Origin: JAEYZM01 sp943372195 | GTDB taxonomy: Bacteria; Bacteroidota; Bacteroidia; Sphingobacteriales; Sphingobacteriaceae | Assembly (NCBI GenBank): GCA_943372195.1 | Contig: CALRXS010000015.1 | Span: forward strand, 9,508 to 73,507 | Direction of reading: 5' to 3' | Length of the DNA: 64,000 bases | Shown: piece by piece, positions 1 through 7,781 of the stretch | Position numbering within the stretch: the first letter of the stretch is position 1 | Layout of the letters: each line of letters begins with the position of its first letter | Made by a program: the position numbers and the translations under genes | Notes under the pieces: model-generated | The model's input: the letters and a program-made list of their open reading frames with translations, nothing else | The model's database searches: none | What the model was told of the DNA's origin: nothing

Positions 1-697
1 TGATGATAACAATCGGAATGAAAATCCAGAATGCATATTTCTCATAATCATCACCAATGAATTTCAAAAGTTTCGCATAATCGAATTCATTGTTTTTATA
101 GAATGGAACATTCGTCTTGGTAGATTTTTCTGCTTTCGATAAATGAAATTTACTATTGACGTTCGATTCTTCGAAAGATTGATATTGTGATAAGCCTACT
201 TCAGCAGCTTGAATTTTTTCTTTCACTACAATTGAAGGATGAAAGAACATAGTATATCCAACAATTAATCCTAATCCTACTTGCCCTACAATTTTAAATC
301 TACCCGCTAAACCTTCTTTATTTTTTCTAAATACTTTAATGTAATCATCAATGAAACCAATCGTACCCATCCACACAGTAGTGATGATCATTAAGATGAT
401 ATACACGTTATCTAATTTTGCAAACAAAAGCGTGGGAATCAAAATCGCAGCGAGTATAATCAATCCGCCCATCGTCGGCGTTCCTTGCTTTTCTTTCTGA
501 CCATCTAAGCCTAAATCACGAATCGTTTCACCTACTTGCTGTCTGTGTAAATAAGCAATTAATGACTTACCCATCAGTAATGAAATGACTAATGAAACAA
601 TCACAGCCATCGTAGTTCTGAAGGTGATATACTGAAATACTCCTGCTCCAGGAATATTAAAGTGTTGATCTAGGTATGTGAAGAGATAGTATAACAT
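1..697 (-). CDS. mraY: Phospho-N-acetylmuramoyl-pentapeptide transferase (partial)
   Basis: MraY transfers phospho-MurNAc-pentapeptide from UDP to undecaprenyl phosphate at the inner face of the cytoplasmic membrane, making lipid I. The visible N-terminal 232 residues start MLYYLFTYLDQHFNIPGAG and continue with LGLDGQKEKQGTPTMGG, the conserved cytoplasmic loop, and IGFIDDYIKVFRKNKEGLAG, which carries the catalytic DD pair. Several hydrophobic segments are present. The gene starts 2 bases after murE stops and runs off the left edge, so the C-terminal half is missing only because of the window. A hydrophilic stretch near residues 125-185 fits the longer periplasmic insert of Bacteroidota MraY proteins. 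Identity is very secure. Confidence 0.95.
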   Translation of the reverse strand, partial: MLYYLFTYLDQHFNIPGAGVFQYITFRTTMAVIVSLVISLLMGKSLIAYLHRQQVGETIRDLGLDGQKEKQGTPTMGGLIILAAILIPTLLFAKLDNVYIILMIITTVWMGTIGFIDDYIKVFRKNKEGLAGRFKIVGQVGLGLIVGYTMFFHPSIVVKEKIQAAEVGLSQYQSFEESNVNSKFHLSKAEKSTKTNVPFYKNNEFDYAKLLKFIGDDYEKYAFWIFIPIVII

Positions 698-699
698 AT

Positions 700-2172
700 T
701 TAGTTATTATTGCCTGTTAATAAATCAAATTGTTCTTTAAGTATTTTTTTATCGTCAAAGGGGTATTTAATGCCGTTGATTTCTTGATATTTTTCATGCC
801 CTTTACCTGCTAATAAAATAATGTCACCAGGTTGAGCTAAATGACAAGCAGTACGTATCGCTTCTTTTCTATCTGTTATGCTTAATGTTTTTGCTCTCTT
901 TGAAATACCTACACCCGCTTCCATTTCTTTGATGATGGTAGCTGGGTCTTCTGTTCTCGGATTATCAGAGGTAAGAATTACCTTATCACTTAATTTAGTA
1001 GCTACTTCAGCCATGATCGGACGTTTAGTTTTATCACGATCACCACCACAACCTACTACTGTGATTATTTTTTCATTGCCATTGCGAATGTTCTGAATGG
1101 TTTGTAAAACATTCTTCAATGCATCTGGAGTATGTGCATAATCAACCACTCCAATGATATTGTTTGCTGAATTAAAATATTCGAATCGACCTTCAGCTCC
1201 ATCGAGAATTGATAAAGCTGTTAATACTTTTGTTTTATCTTGTTCTAATAAAATTGCAGTTGAATAAACTGCTAAGATGTTATAGGCATTAAAACTACCT
1301 ACCATCTTAAACCAAACATCTTCATTATCAATATTCAAATACAGTCCTGAAAATTGATTCTCAATTATCTTCGCTTTGAAATCAGCCATGGTTTGTAAAG
1401 CATATGACTTCTTGTAAGCATTTGTATTTTGAAGCATTACAACACCTCGCTTATCATCTAAATTCGTCAATGCAAAAGCTGATTTTGGTAATTGGTCGAA
1501 GAAATATTTCTTCGCTTTTATATACTCGTCAAAAGTTTTATGAAAATCTAAATGATCGTGTGTGATGTTTGTAAATATTGCACCTGAAAACTCTAATCCG
1601 GCTATTCTTTCTTGTACAGTTGCATGCGAGCTAACTTCCATGAAACAATAATCACATCCTTCTTCAATCATTCTATTCAATAATTGATTAATGGTAATTG
1701 CATCTGGAGTAGTATGTGTTGAAGGAATTATTTCTTCGTTAATTTTATTTTCAACTGTAGAAATTAATCCGACTTTATAGCCTAATGTTCTAAACAACTT
1801 AAACAACAAAGTAGCAACAGTCGTTTTGCCATTCGTACCTGTTACCCCTACTAATTTAATAGCACGGCTAGGCTGATTGTAAAAATTAGCAGCAATAAAA
1901 CCTAAAGCTCTGCTACTGTTTTTTACTAGAATATAGGTAACATTATCATCTAAATTTTGTGGTAATGTTTCACAAACTATTACTACAGCACCCTTGATGA
2001 TAGAACTTTCTATGAATTCATGTCCGTTGCTCACAACTCCTCTTGTAGCGATGAACATAGAACCTGTTTCTACTTTTCTAGAATCAAAGCAAATTGATTT
2101 AACTTCTACTTCTGTAGAACCAATTAATTCAACAATCTCTGTGTTTAATAATATGTCTGATAATTTTCTCAC
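700..2172 (-). CDS. murE: UDP-MurNAc-L-Ala-D-Glu:meso-diaminopimelate ligase
   Basis: This cytoplasmic ATP-dependent Mur ligase adds meso-diaminopimelate to UDP-MurNAc-dipeptide in peptidoglycan synthesis. At 490 residues it has the normal family length. The ATP-binding loop GVTGTNGKTT is at residues 109-118, the substrate loop THTTPDA is near 152-158, and a lysine of YIKAKKYFF (about 221-222) is the likely carbamylated residue. The DNPR motif at 403-406 is the signature for meso-DAP rather than lysine. The start codon is GTG and shares one base with the TAG stop of ftsI (TAGTG), which suggests translational coupling. Part of the dcw operon. Confidence 0.97.
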   Translation of the reverse strand: MRKLSDILLNTEIVELIGSTEVEVKSICFDSRKVETGSMFIATRGVVSNGHEFIESSIIKGAVVIVCETLPQNLDDNVTYILVKNSSRALGFIAANFYNQPSRAIKLVGVTGTNGKTTVATLLFKLFRTLGYKVGLISTVENKINEEIIPSTHTTPDAITINQLLNRMIEEGCDYCFMEVSSHATVQERIAGLEFSGAIFTNITHDHLDFHKTFDEYIKAKKYFFDQLPKSAFALTNLDDKRGVVMLQNTNAYKKSYALQTMADFKAKIIENQFSGLYLNIDNEDVWFKMVGSFNAYNILAVYSTAILLEQDKTKVLTALSILDGAEGRFEYFNSANNIIGVVDYAHTPDALKNVLQTIQNIRNGNEKIITVVGCGGDRDKTKRPIMAEVATKLSDKVILTSDNPRTEDPATIIKEMEAGVGISKRAKTLSITDRKEAIRTACHLAQPGDIILLAGKGHEKYQEINGIKYPFDDKKILKEQFDLLTGNNN

Positions 2173-4277
2173 TACTTTAATTCAATAATTATGTTAGCAC
2201 CTTTACGTATTGCTTGGCCTGATGCCAATGATTGTTGTACTACTTTCCCTGATCCTCTTACGATTGCTCTTAAACCAGAATTCTCTAATAAATACAATGC
2301 ATCTTGTAAGCCCATACCTTTAACATCGGGTACGATACCTTTGTCGATTTCTTTCGGACTTAATGAAATAGCGTTGTCTTTTCTTTCGGTGCTTACCCAT
2401 TCAGCATCATTATTTACTGATTGAGCAGATACACCAATTTTATTATAAACTTTTATCGTTTGTTCTTTTAATCCGTTTTTCGCCAGTGGAATTTCTTTAG
2501 TTGCCGATGCATAAGTGATCATCATATCTTTATGCATATCTAATTGTGTTGCATAAACTTTGTCGGCGATTTCTTTGAAGATCGGACCAGCAACTACGTT
2601 ACCATAGTAACCAGAAGATGAAGGGTCGGTAACCACTACAATCATAGAATACTTCGGATTGTCAGCAGGGAAATAACCACAGAATGAAGCAAGATATACG
2701 CGCTTACCCTTGTAACCGCTTGCACCTTGAGCAATTCTTGCAGTTCCTGTTTTGCCAGCAATTTGATAAACAGTAGTACTTAAGTTTTTAGCGGTACCCT
2801 CTTTCACGACGCCTTCCATCATTCGTTTTACTTTTTCTAAAGTTTCATCACTCGCAATTTTTTTCTTCAATACTTTAGTTTCGTATGTCTGAATAGTTTG
2901 ACCTAAACTTCTCAATTCTTTCACCATAATTGGTGAAATCATTTTACCATTGTTCGCTACAGCATTATATAATAAAAGGGTTTGCAATGGTGTCATTCTA
3001 ATCTCGTATCCGATTGATAATAATGGCAAACTCAATCCGCTCCAATCAGAAGACTCTGGATTTTTCACTCTCGGATTAGGAGTACCTGGAATTTGTAATT
3101 CAATTTTTTTATCTAGTCCGAATTGTTTTAATCGTTCAATGAATTTCTCTGGATTGTCTTTGTAGCCATTGTTTATTTTTTTAGCGATAGCAACGTTCGA
3201 TGAAAGTTCAAAAGCTTTGCGCATTGGAATTCTTCCGTAACCACCTTCGTGAGAATCACTAAGCGTATGGCTATAGATTCTATATTTACCACCATCAGTA
3301 TCTACGGTATCATCCGGAGAAAAAATACCATCTTCTAAAGCAGCCATATAAGAAGCTAGCTTAAAAGTAGAACCAGGTTCTGTAGCTTCACCAATTGCAT
3401 AATTATATTTCTCTTGATAAATGCCTTCTTCAATTCTAGTTAAATTAGCGATGGCTTTTATTTCACCAGTGGCAACTTCCATAAGAATCACACAACCATG
3501 ATCTGCATTGTGTTTAATCAATTGTTGGTTCAATGCATTTTGTGCAACGTCTTGAATATTTACATCGATACTTGTAATAATATCGTAACCATCTTGAGGA
3601 GCAATTTCATCTTCATCGTTTAATGGCATCCACACACCACCTGAAATTCTTTGTACTAAACGCTTACCTGTTTTACCACCTAACTCCGTATCGAATGCTC
3701 CTTCTAATCCGACTGGTTGCACCCCTTGCACTTTATATCCGATTGTTCTAGAAGCTAATGTTTTATAAGGTTGTATACGTTTATTTTTTTGTATGACTAA
3801 CAATCCCCCTTTATTTTTACCCATTCTGAAGATGGGAAATTCTTTCATTTTTTTAAGTTGCGGATAAGTTACAGCACGCTTTAGTAATAAATAACGTTGA
3901 CGTTCTTTACGAGCTTTGATAAGTTTACGTTCGTATTCTAATGCAGATTTATCATTAAATAAATTCGCTAAACAGATTGCTAGAGAATCTACATTTTCAT
4001 CAAAAATTTCTTTGGTAAGAGTCTCCGTTTGTAAGTCCATACGAATTTCATACTCAGGTAAAGAAGTTGCTAATAAGCTGCCATCCTCAGAATAAATATT
4101 TCCGCGACCAGCTTCAACGTCAATGAAATCAGTAGTTAAGCTATCGCTCATCTTTTTCCATTTATCACCTTGAAAAATTTGTACTTGAACAGCACGACCG
4201 AAAATAGCTATGCCCAACATTGCCAATAACACAAATGTGAAGTAAACACGAAGTAATATGTCTTTACGAATTCCCAT
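2172..4277 (-). CDS. ftsI: Division transpeptidase FtsI/PBP3-type with C-terminal PASTA domain
   Basis: A class B penicillin-binding protein that cross-links septal peptidoglycan. It has 701 residues: a short cytoplasmic tail, one membrane anchor at about 8-28, a dimerisation region, and a transpeptidase domain with the catalytic motifs STFK (303-306), SSN (359-361) and KTG (509-511). A PASTA domain (about 646-701) ends the protein and begins IVPDVKGMGLQDALYLL. A PASTA tail is usual for Bacteroidota and Gram-positive FtsI-like enzymes but absent from E. coli FtsI. The start overlaps the ftsL stop by one base (TAATG), and the stop overlaps murE by one base. Confidence 0.95.
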   Translation of the reverse strand: MGIRKDILLRVYFTFVLLAMLGIAIFGRAVQVQIFQGDKWKKMSDSLTTDFIDVEAGRGNIYSEDGSLLATSLPEYEIRMDLQTETLTKEIFDENVDSLAICLANLFNDKSALEYERKLIKARKERQRYLLLKRAVTYPQLKKMKEFPIFRMGKNKGGLLVIQKNKRIQPYKTLASRTIGYKVQGVQPVGLEGAFDTELGGKTGKRLVQRISGGVWMPLNDEDEIAPQDGYDIITSIDVNIQDVAQNALNQQLIKHNADHGCVILMEVATGEIKAIANLTRIEEGIYQEKYNYAIGEATEPGSTFKLASYMAALEDGIFSPDDTVDTDGGKYRIYSHTLSDSHEGGYGRIPMRKAFELSSNVAIAKKINNGYKDNPEKFIERLKQFGLDKKIELQIPGTPNPRVKNPESSDWSGLSLPLLSIGYEIRMTPLQTLLLYNAVANNGKMISPIMVKELRSLGQTIQTYETKVLKKKIASDETLEKVKRMMEGVVKEGTAKNLSTTVYQIAGKTGTARIAQGASGYKGKRVYLASFCGYFPADNPKYSMIVVVTDPSSSGYYGNVVAGPIFKEIADKVYATQLDMHKDMMITYASATKEIPLAKNGLKEQTIKVYNKIGVSAQSVNNDAEWVSTERKDNAISLSPKEIDKGIVPDVKGMGLQDALYLLENSGLRAIVRGSGKVVQQSLASGQAIRKGANIIIELK

Positions 4278-4684
4278 TATTTTTTCACTAGTATTTTAAT
4301 TGGTGGTACTACTGCCTCCTTAAGTCCGAAGGCCGCTGTTGATTTCGCTAATTCTGTTTGTTTGCTTTTGAACATCAATTCATGTTTAGTGGTCATATGT
4401 TCCCACTTTAATTCTTTGAGTTCTTTATTTATTTTTTCAATTTGACGTATGTTCTTCTCTGCATAATGTTTATTAGCAATGTAAAGCATACCTAATACTG
4501 TGAGGTATAATAAAAAAGGTAATATGCGTACTGCAGATTCTTTAGAGAGCGCTTGATTTATCCAAGCATTATTAGCAGATGTATCGTTTTGTTTTTTTTC
4601 AGATTTAGGCGATGATGATTCAGTAGATTCAATCTTGTTGATTTGAATCTGCTCTATCACTTCGTTATCTCTGATTTTATTCAT
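4277..4684 (-). CDS. ftsL: FtsL-like division protein
   Basis: A 135-residue bitopic membrane protein between rsmH and ftsI, exactly where ftsL sits in dcw clusters. It has a polar cytoplasmic N-terminus of about 50 residues rich in E, S and K, one membrane segment at about 55-70 (ILPFLLYLTVLGMLYIA), then a short periplasmic coiled coil rich in K, E and L (about 75-115). FtsL partners FtsB and FtsQ and activates the FtsWI synthase. Sequence similarity among FtsL proteins is weak, so the call rests on topology and position. The start overlaps rsmH by 8 bases and the stop overlaps the ftsI start by one. Confidence 0.8.
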   Translation of the reverse strand: MNKIRDNEVIEQIQINKIESTESSSPKSEKKQNDTSANNAWINQALSKESAVRILPFLLYLTVLGMLYIANKHYAEKNIRQIEKINKELKELKWEHMTTKHELMFKSKQTELAKSTAAFGLKEAVVPPIKILVKK

Positions 4685-5585
4685 TTGTTTTTTCTGCTAT
4701 TCTTAGTTTTGCACTTCTTGCTCTATTATTTATTTTTATTTCTTCGTCGCTGGCGCTTATCGCCTTTCGCGTGACGGAGGCTAAGGGAGTGTAATAGTTA
4801 CCATATAAATCTTTCACTACTTCACCTGAAAACTTTCCCTTTGCTATGTAATTTTTTACTAGTCTATCTTCTAATGAGTGATATGACATTACCACTAATC
4901 GACCCGAGGGATTCAAGACTTCAGAACATTGTTCTAAAAAACTTTTCAGCACCTCCAACTCTTCATTCACTTCAATTCTCAAGGCTTGAAATACTTGAGC
5001 ATAATATTGATTCTCTTTACCCCTTTTCACCACTGGCTTTATAATTTCTTTAAGCTCAGCAACAGTATGAATGGGCTTAATCATTCTCGACTTTACAATT
5101 AATGCTGCTAATGTTTTAGCATTTTGTAATTCGCCATACATACCGAATATTTTATGTAAGTCAGACTCTTCGTAATTATTCAAAATATACTGAGCGTCTT
5201 TCTCACGTGACTGATCCATTCGCATATCAAGATCTGCATCGAATCTGATCGAAAAGCCTCTATCAGCAGCATCGAATTGATGTGACGAAACGCCAAGGTC
5301 TGCTAGAATACCATCTACTTTTTTAATTCCTAAAAACCTTAATTGATTTTTTAAGAACTGAAAATTCTGATCTACAAAAATGAATCGATCATCATTGATG
5401 ATATTTGCTTTTGCATCGGGGTCTTGATCGAATCCGATTAATTTCCCTTTCGCTCCCAATAATTCAAGTATCGCTTTTGAATGTCCGCCTCCACCAAAGG
5501 TGACATCTACATATATTCCATCAGGCTGAATGTTCAAGCCCTCTAAACACTCTTTCAACATTACAGGTTGATGATAGCTAGTCAT
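4677..5585 (-). CDS. rsmH: 16S rRNA (cytosine-1402-N4) methyltransferase
   Basis: RsmH (MraW) methylates N4 of C1402 in the 16S rRNA decoding site using S-adenosylmethionine. At 302 residues it has the normal length. The SAM-binding motif DVTFGGGGHSKAIL is at about 28-41, followed by LADLGVSSHQFD and RGFSIRFDADLDMRMDQ, both diagnostic of the family, and later VMSYHSLEDRLVK. It is the second gene of the dcw operon. Its start overlaps the end of mraZ by 8 bases. Confidence 0.97.
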   Translation of the reverse strand: MTSYHQPVMLKECLEGLNIQPDGIYVDVTFGGGGHSKAILELLGAKGKLIGFDQDPDAKANIINDDRFIFVDQNFQFLKNQLRFLGIKKVDGILADLGVSSHQFDAADRGFSIRFDADLDMRMDQSREKDAQYILNNYEESDLHKIFGMYGELQNAKTLAALIVKSRMIKPIHTVAELKEIIKPVVKRGKENQYYAQVFQALRIEVNEELEVLKSFLEQCSEVLNPSGRLVVMSYHSLEDRLVKNYIAKGKFSGEVVKDLYGNYYTPLASVTRKAISASDEEIKINNRARSAKLRIAEKTNE

Positions 5586-6042
5586 TCTCTTTTTTTGAGT
5601 TTTTACCCATCACCTCTTCTGCAAGACTTGCGAAATCTTCTGGTTCATCGTTTAACAATGAATCATAGCTAGCTTTCGACCAAACTTCTATTCTGTTTGA
5701 GTAAGCAAACAGCACTAAGTCTTTTTCGATAGAAGCGTACTCTAATAAATTTTTAGGCAATAAAAATCTATTGTTCGCATCAAGACTAAGCTCTGATGCG
5801 CCTCTGAAAAAATATCTCGCAAATTCTCTGTTTTTCTTTGAGTAAAGATTTAAGCTGTTTACCTCATCAGAAATGATTTTCCATTCATTCAATGGGTAAA
5901 GCACTAAACATTTCTCAAAGCCACGATTAATCACCAAACGATCTTGAGCCTCTGGCGACAATTGCTTCTTTAATCCAGCCGGAAGCATTACCCTTCCTTT
6001 GGGATCAATCTTGCATTCGTATTCACCTAAAAAATGACTCAT
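5578..6042 (-). CDS. mraZ: Division/cell-wall cluster transcriptional repressor MraZ
   Basis: MraZ is a DNA-binding protein with two AbrB-like repeats that represses its own dcw operon. The 154-residue protein starting MSHFLGEYECKIDPKGRVML has both half-sites: DPKGRVMLPAGLKK near the N-terminus and DANNRFLLPKNLLEY near residue 85. An in-frame extension up to 6111 exists but would run through the three GTGGK operator repeats, so the ATG at 6042-6040 is chosen. It is first in the operon and overlaps rsmH by 8 bases. Confidence 0.95.
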   Translation of the reverse strand: MSHFLGEYECKIDPKGRVMLPAGLKKQLSPEAQDRLVINRGFEKCLVLYPLNEWKIISDEVNSLNLYSKKNREFARYFFRGASELSLDANNRFLLPKNLLEYASIEKDLVLFAYSNRIEVWSKASYDSLLNDEPEDFASLAEEVMGKNSKKEND

Positions 6043-6086
6043 AATGGGAGTTTGGCTTTTATTGTTACGTAAAATTAATAAAGCTT

Positions 6087-6111
6087 CCCACTTTTTACCA
6101 CATTCTACCAC
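6087..6111 (-). promoter_or_regulatory. MraZ operator: three GTGGK boxes at 10-bp spacing
   Basis: On the minus strand GTGGT, GTGGT and GTGGG begin at 6111, 6101 and 6091, exactly 10 bp apart, 45-69 bases upstream of the mraZ ATG. MraZ is known to bind short GTGGG-like direct repeats with about one helical turn between them, so these are very likely autoregulatory sites. The first box starts at the last base of a putative -7 element, which suits repression. Confidence 0.8.
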
Positions 6112-6142
6112 AAAAAGTTTTCAACATGCCTATAAAAGCAAA
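6111..6142 (-). promoter_or_regulatory. Putative promoter of the mraZ operon
   Basis: On the minus strand TTTG (6142-6139), 20 bases, then ACTTTTTG (6118-6111) resembles the Bacteroidota -33 TTTG / -7 TAnnTTTG promoter with two mismatches in the -7 box. The -33 element lies at the end of the T-tract of the preceding terminator. Confidence 0.5.
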
Positions 6143-6167
6143 AAGGGCCCACATTTCTGTGAAGCCC
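6140..6167 (-). terminator. Intrinsic terminator for the small-gene transcript
   Basis: Reading minus, an imperfect GGGC..CACA / TGTG..GCCC stem-loop (6167-6145) is followed by five T residues. It separates the tiny genes at 6194-6495 from mraZ. Confidence 0.7.
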
Positions 6168-6193
6168 TCAAACAATTTACCCCCGTGGTAATA

Positions 6194-6274
6194 TTATAAA
6201 TGTCCTTTGTATTTCCTTGCTACGAAAATGAGCAAGATATTAATGACGACTAGTAAAGAGATGATAATTAGCAT
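6194..6274 (-). CDS. Tiny single-span membrane protein, 26 residues
   Basis: An ATG-started frame encodes 26 residues, almost all a hydrophobic helix (MLIIISLLVVINILLIFVA) followed by the basic tail RKYKGHL. The positive charges would place the C-terminus in the cytoplasm. It lies 35 bases after the 61-residue gene and 27 bases before a good terminator, so a two-gene transcript is likely. I do not recognise the family. Its position between a coding gene and a terminator and its clear membrane-protein composition argue that it is real, but 26 codons can arise by chance. Function unknown. Confidence 0.45.
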   Translation of the reverse strand: MLIIISLLVVINILLIFVARKYKGHL

Positions 6275-6309
6275 AGGTTGTGTGTTTAGTGTTGTTAAAT
6301 TTATTAATA

Positions 6310-6495
6310 TTAGTTGTTGGCTCCCAGCTTATTATTTTCTTTTAACTTTTCAACTAATTCTTGTTTTATCTTTAATTCTTCTTCTGATTCTAGAGGGAAG
6401 GTGTGCAATGAAATCATCATACTTAAAATACCTTCATTAGCTGAATCAAAGCTAGACTCTTGAAGCTTATTGCCTTTAATTTTCTTGTTTTTCAT
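6310..6495 (-). CDS. Small hypothetical protein, 61 residues
   Basis: A 61-residue polar protein starting MKNKKIKGNKLQESSFDSAN with a basic N-terminus and an acidic/lysine-rich C-terminal helix (about 42-55). No cysteines, signal peptide or membrane segment are seen. An in-frame extension to 6597 would read through the promoter region and a perfect palindrome (6548-6563), so the shorter start at 6495 is preferred. I do not recognise the family. The acidic C-terminal helix could mediate protein-protein contact, which is inference only. Confidence 0.6.
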   Translation of the reverse strand: MKNKKIKGNKLQESSFDSANEGILSMMISLHTFPLESEEELKIKQELVEKLKENNKLGANN

Positions 6496-6547
6496 TGTTA
6501 TTTGATTGTTGTTACACAAATCTCCACAACAAAAACTGAATTGTAAA

Positions 6548-6563
6548 TACGTAGTTCTACGTA
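6548..6563. promoter_or_regulatory. Perfect palindrome TACGTAG-TT-CTACGTA, operator-like
   Basis: Seven-base arms with a 2-base centre lie 53-68 bases upstream of the 61-residue gene, in the only non-coding stretch between it and guaD. A T-rich AGTTTTTG box just downstream on the minus strand could be the -7 element. That would put the palindrome over the -33 region, a typical repressor or activator position. The regulator is unknown. Confidence 0.45.
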
Positions 6564-6634
6564 TATTTTGATTTTTTTTAAAATAAATTACGTGCAAAAA
6601 AAACTTTTGGATGTAAAAAATGAAAAAAGGCGAA

Positions 6635-7108
6635 TTAGTACTGAATTTTGTTGTCTAATTTGAACCAGAGTTCGAAAGCTTCTAGGGCTTCTTCACGGAG
6701 TACTTGGGTAGCTGGGATTTTTCTGGCTTCAGTAGCTTTTGCAATTTCTTCGTAGATGAATTGATCATCGAAATTTATTTTCGCTGCATCGTACTTAGAG
6801 TTCGCATAAAATATTTGACGTGGGCGCGCCCAATAGATTGCTGAGAGGCACATGGGGCAAGGCTCGCAGGTAGTATAGACATCACATCCATCTAATTGAA
6901 AAGAGTTCAATTCTTTGCAGGCATTTCTGATAGCTACAATTTCAGCATGAGCAGTTGGGTCGTTAGTAGAAGTTACTAAGTTAGTACCACTGGCAATAAT
7001 TTTATCGTCTTTAACGATTACACAAGCGAACGGACCACCTTTTTTTTCAAGAACATTTAAAACAGAGAGCTTAATAGCTTCTCTCATAAAATCTTCGTTT
7101 GGCTCCAT
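6635..7108 (-). CDS. guaD: Guanine deaminase (cytidine-deaminase fold)
   Basis: Likely converts guanine to xanthine and ammonia in purine salvage. The 157-residue sequence closely follows the B. subtilis GuaD pattern rather than the tRNA deaminase TadA: zinc ligands and catalytic acid in HAE (54-56) and PCPMC (83-87), the IYWARP segment after them, FDDQFIYEEI, and a C-terminal aromatic tail KIQY. It follows the OmpH-like gene by 6 bases, so they are probably co-transcribed. A related nucleobase or tRNA deaminase activity is the alternative. Confidence 0.82.
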   Translation of the reverse strand: MEPNEDFMREAIKLSVLNVLEKKGGPFACVIVKDDKIIASGTNLVTSTNDPTAHAEIVAIRNACKELNSFQLDGCDVYTTCEPCPMCLSAIYWARPRQIFYANSKYDAAKINFDDQFIYEEIAKATEARKIPATQVLREEALEAFELWFKLDNKIQY

Positions 7109-7114
7109 GATCTT

Positions 7115-7714
7115 TTATTTATTATACTCTTCGTTAAGTCCGGTTAACACTTCTTCTGTTATATCTAAACTCTCATCAGCATATAAAATCGTAGTGCCTT
7201 TGGTATAGTTAAGTACGATTTTATAGTTTTTATCTTTACAATATTCTTTTAAGAAGGATGCTACTTTATCAAAAAGTTGTTCGTTGAATTTATTTTGTTC
7301 TTCTTGAAATTTAAGTGCTGCATCTTCAGAAAATTCTCTTAGAGATTGTTCTTTTCTCATCAATGTTTCTTCAGTTTTAGCGCGTTGTTCAGCAGTCATA
7401 CCAGCAGCTGTTTGTTGGTAAGCAGCGAATTCTCTTTCTAAAGTAGATTGACGAGATTTTATTTCATTTTCAGTGCGGGTAGATTTTATTTCAAAATCTT
7501 TTTTAGCTTTTTTAAAATAGTCGTATTTCTCAAGTAGTGAATCACCATTTACATAAACTGTAAGCGATCCATTACCTATAACGGCAGTTGAATCAGTGAT
7601 TAATGATAATGGATTACTAACATCCGAAGTAGTTTTAGAACTAAAATGAAGTACAAATAAAACAACGATAGCGATGCCAACAATTACTTGATAAATTAAA
7701 GAAGCTTTTTTCAT
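7115..7714 (-). CDS. OmpH/Skp-family periplasmic chaperone-like protein
   Basis: Skp/OmpH proteins are trimeric periplasmic chaperones that escort outer-membrane proteins. This 199-residue protein has an uncleaved-looking N-terminal membrane segment (about 6-24, IYQVIVGIAIVVLFVLHF). Then come a short beta strand (GSLTVYVNGDSLLEKYDYF), a long charged coiled coil (about 68-155) and the closing strand (YKIVLNYTKGTTILYADESLDIT). The anchor replaces the usual cleaved signal peptide, as in many Bacteroidota members. guaD follows closely. A terminator separates it from slyD, so its own promoter must sit in or across that short gap. Confidence 0.8.
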   Translation of the reverse strand: MKKASLIYQVIVGIAIVVLFVLHFSSKTTSDVSNPLSLITDSTAVIGNGSLTVYVNGDSLLEKYDYFKKAKKDFEIKSTRTENEIKSRQSTLEREFAAYQQTAAGMTAEQRAKTEETLMRKEQSLREFSEDAALKFQEEQNKFNEQLFDKVASFLKEYCKDKNYKIVLNYTKGTTILYADESLDITEEVLTGLNEEYNK

Positions 7715-7734
7715 AAAATTGATTTAAATAAATA

Positions 7735-7757
7735 AAGCCCGGTGACCGAGCTTTACA
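7735..7757 (-). terminator. Terminator after slyD
   Basis: On the minus strand AAAGCTCGG-TCA-CCGGGCTTT forms a stem with one U-G pair that only the minus-strand RNA can make. A T-rich tract follows. Confidence 0.65.
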
Positions 7758-7781
7758 ATAATATTATTTTTTTTTGAAATC

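Noticed and set aside
6043..6111. 23-residue extension of MraZ
   Set aside because: It would be translated through the three operator boxes, and MSHFLGEYECKIDPKG is the family start.
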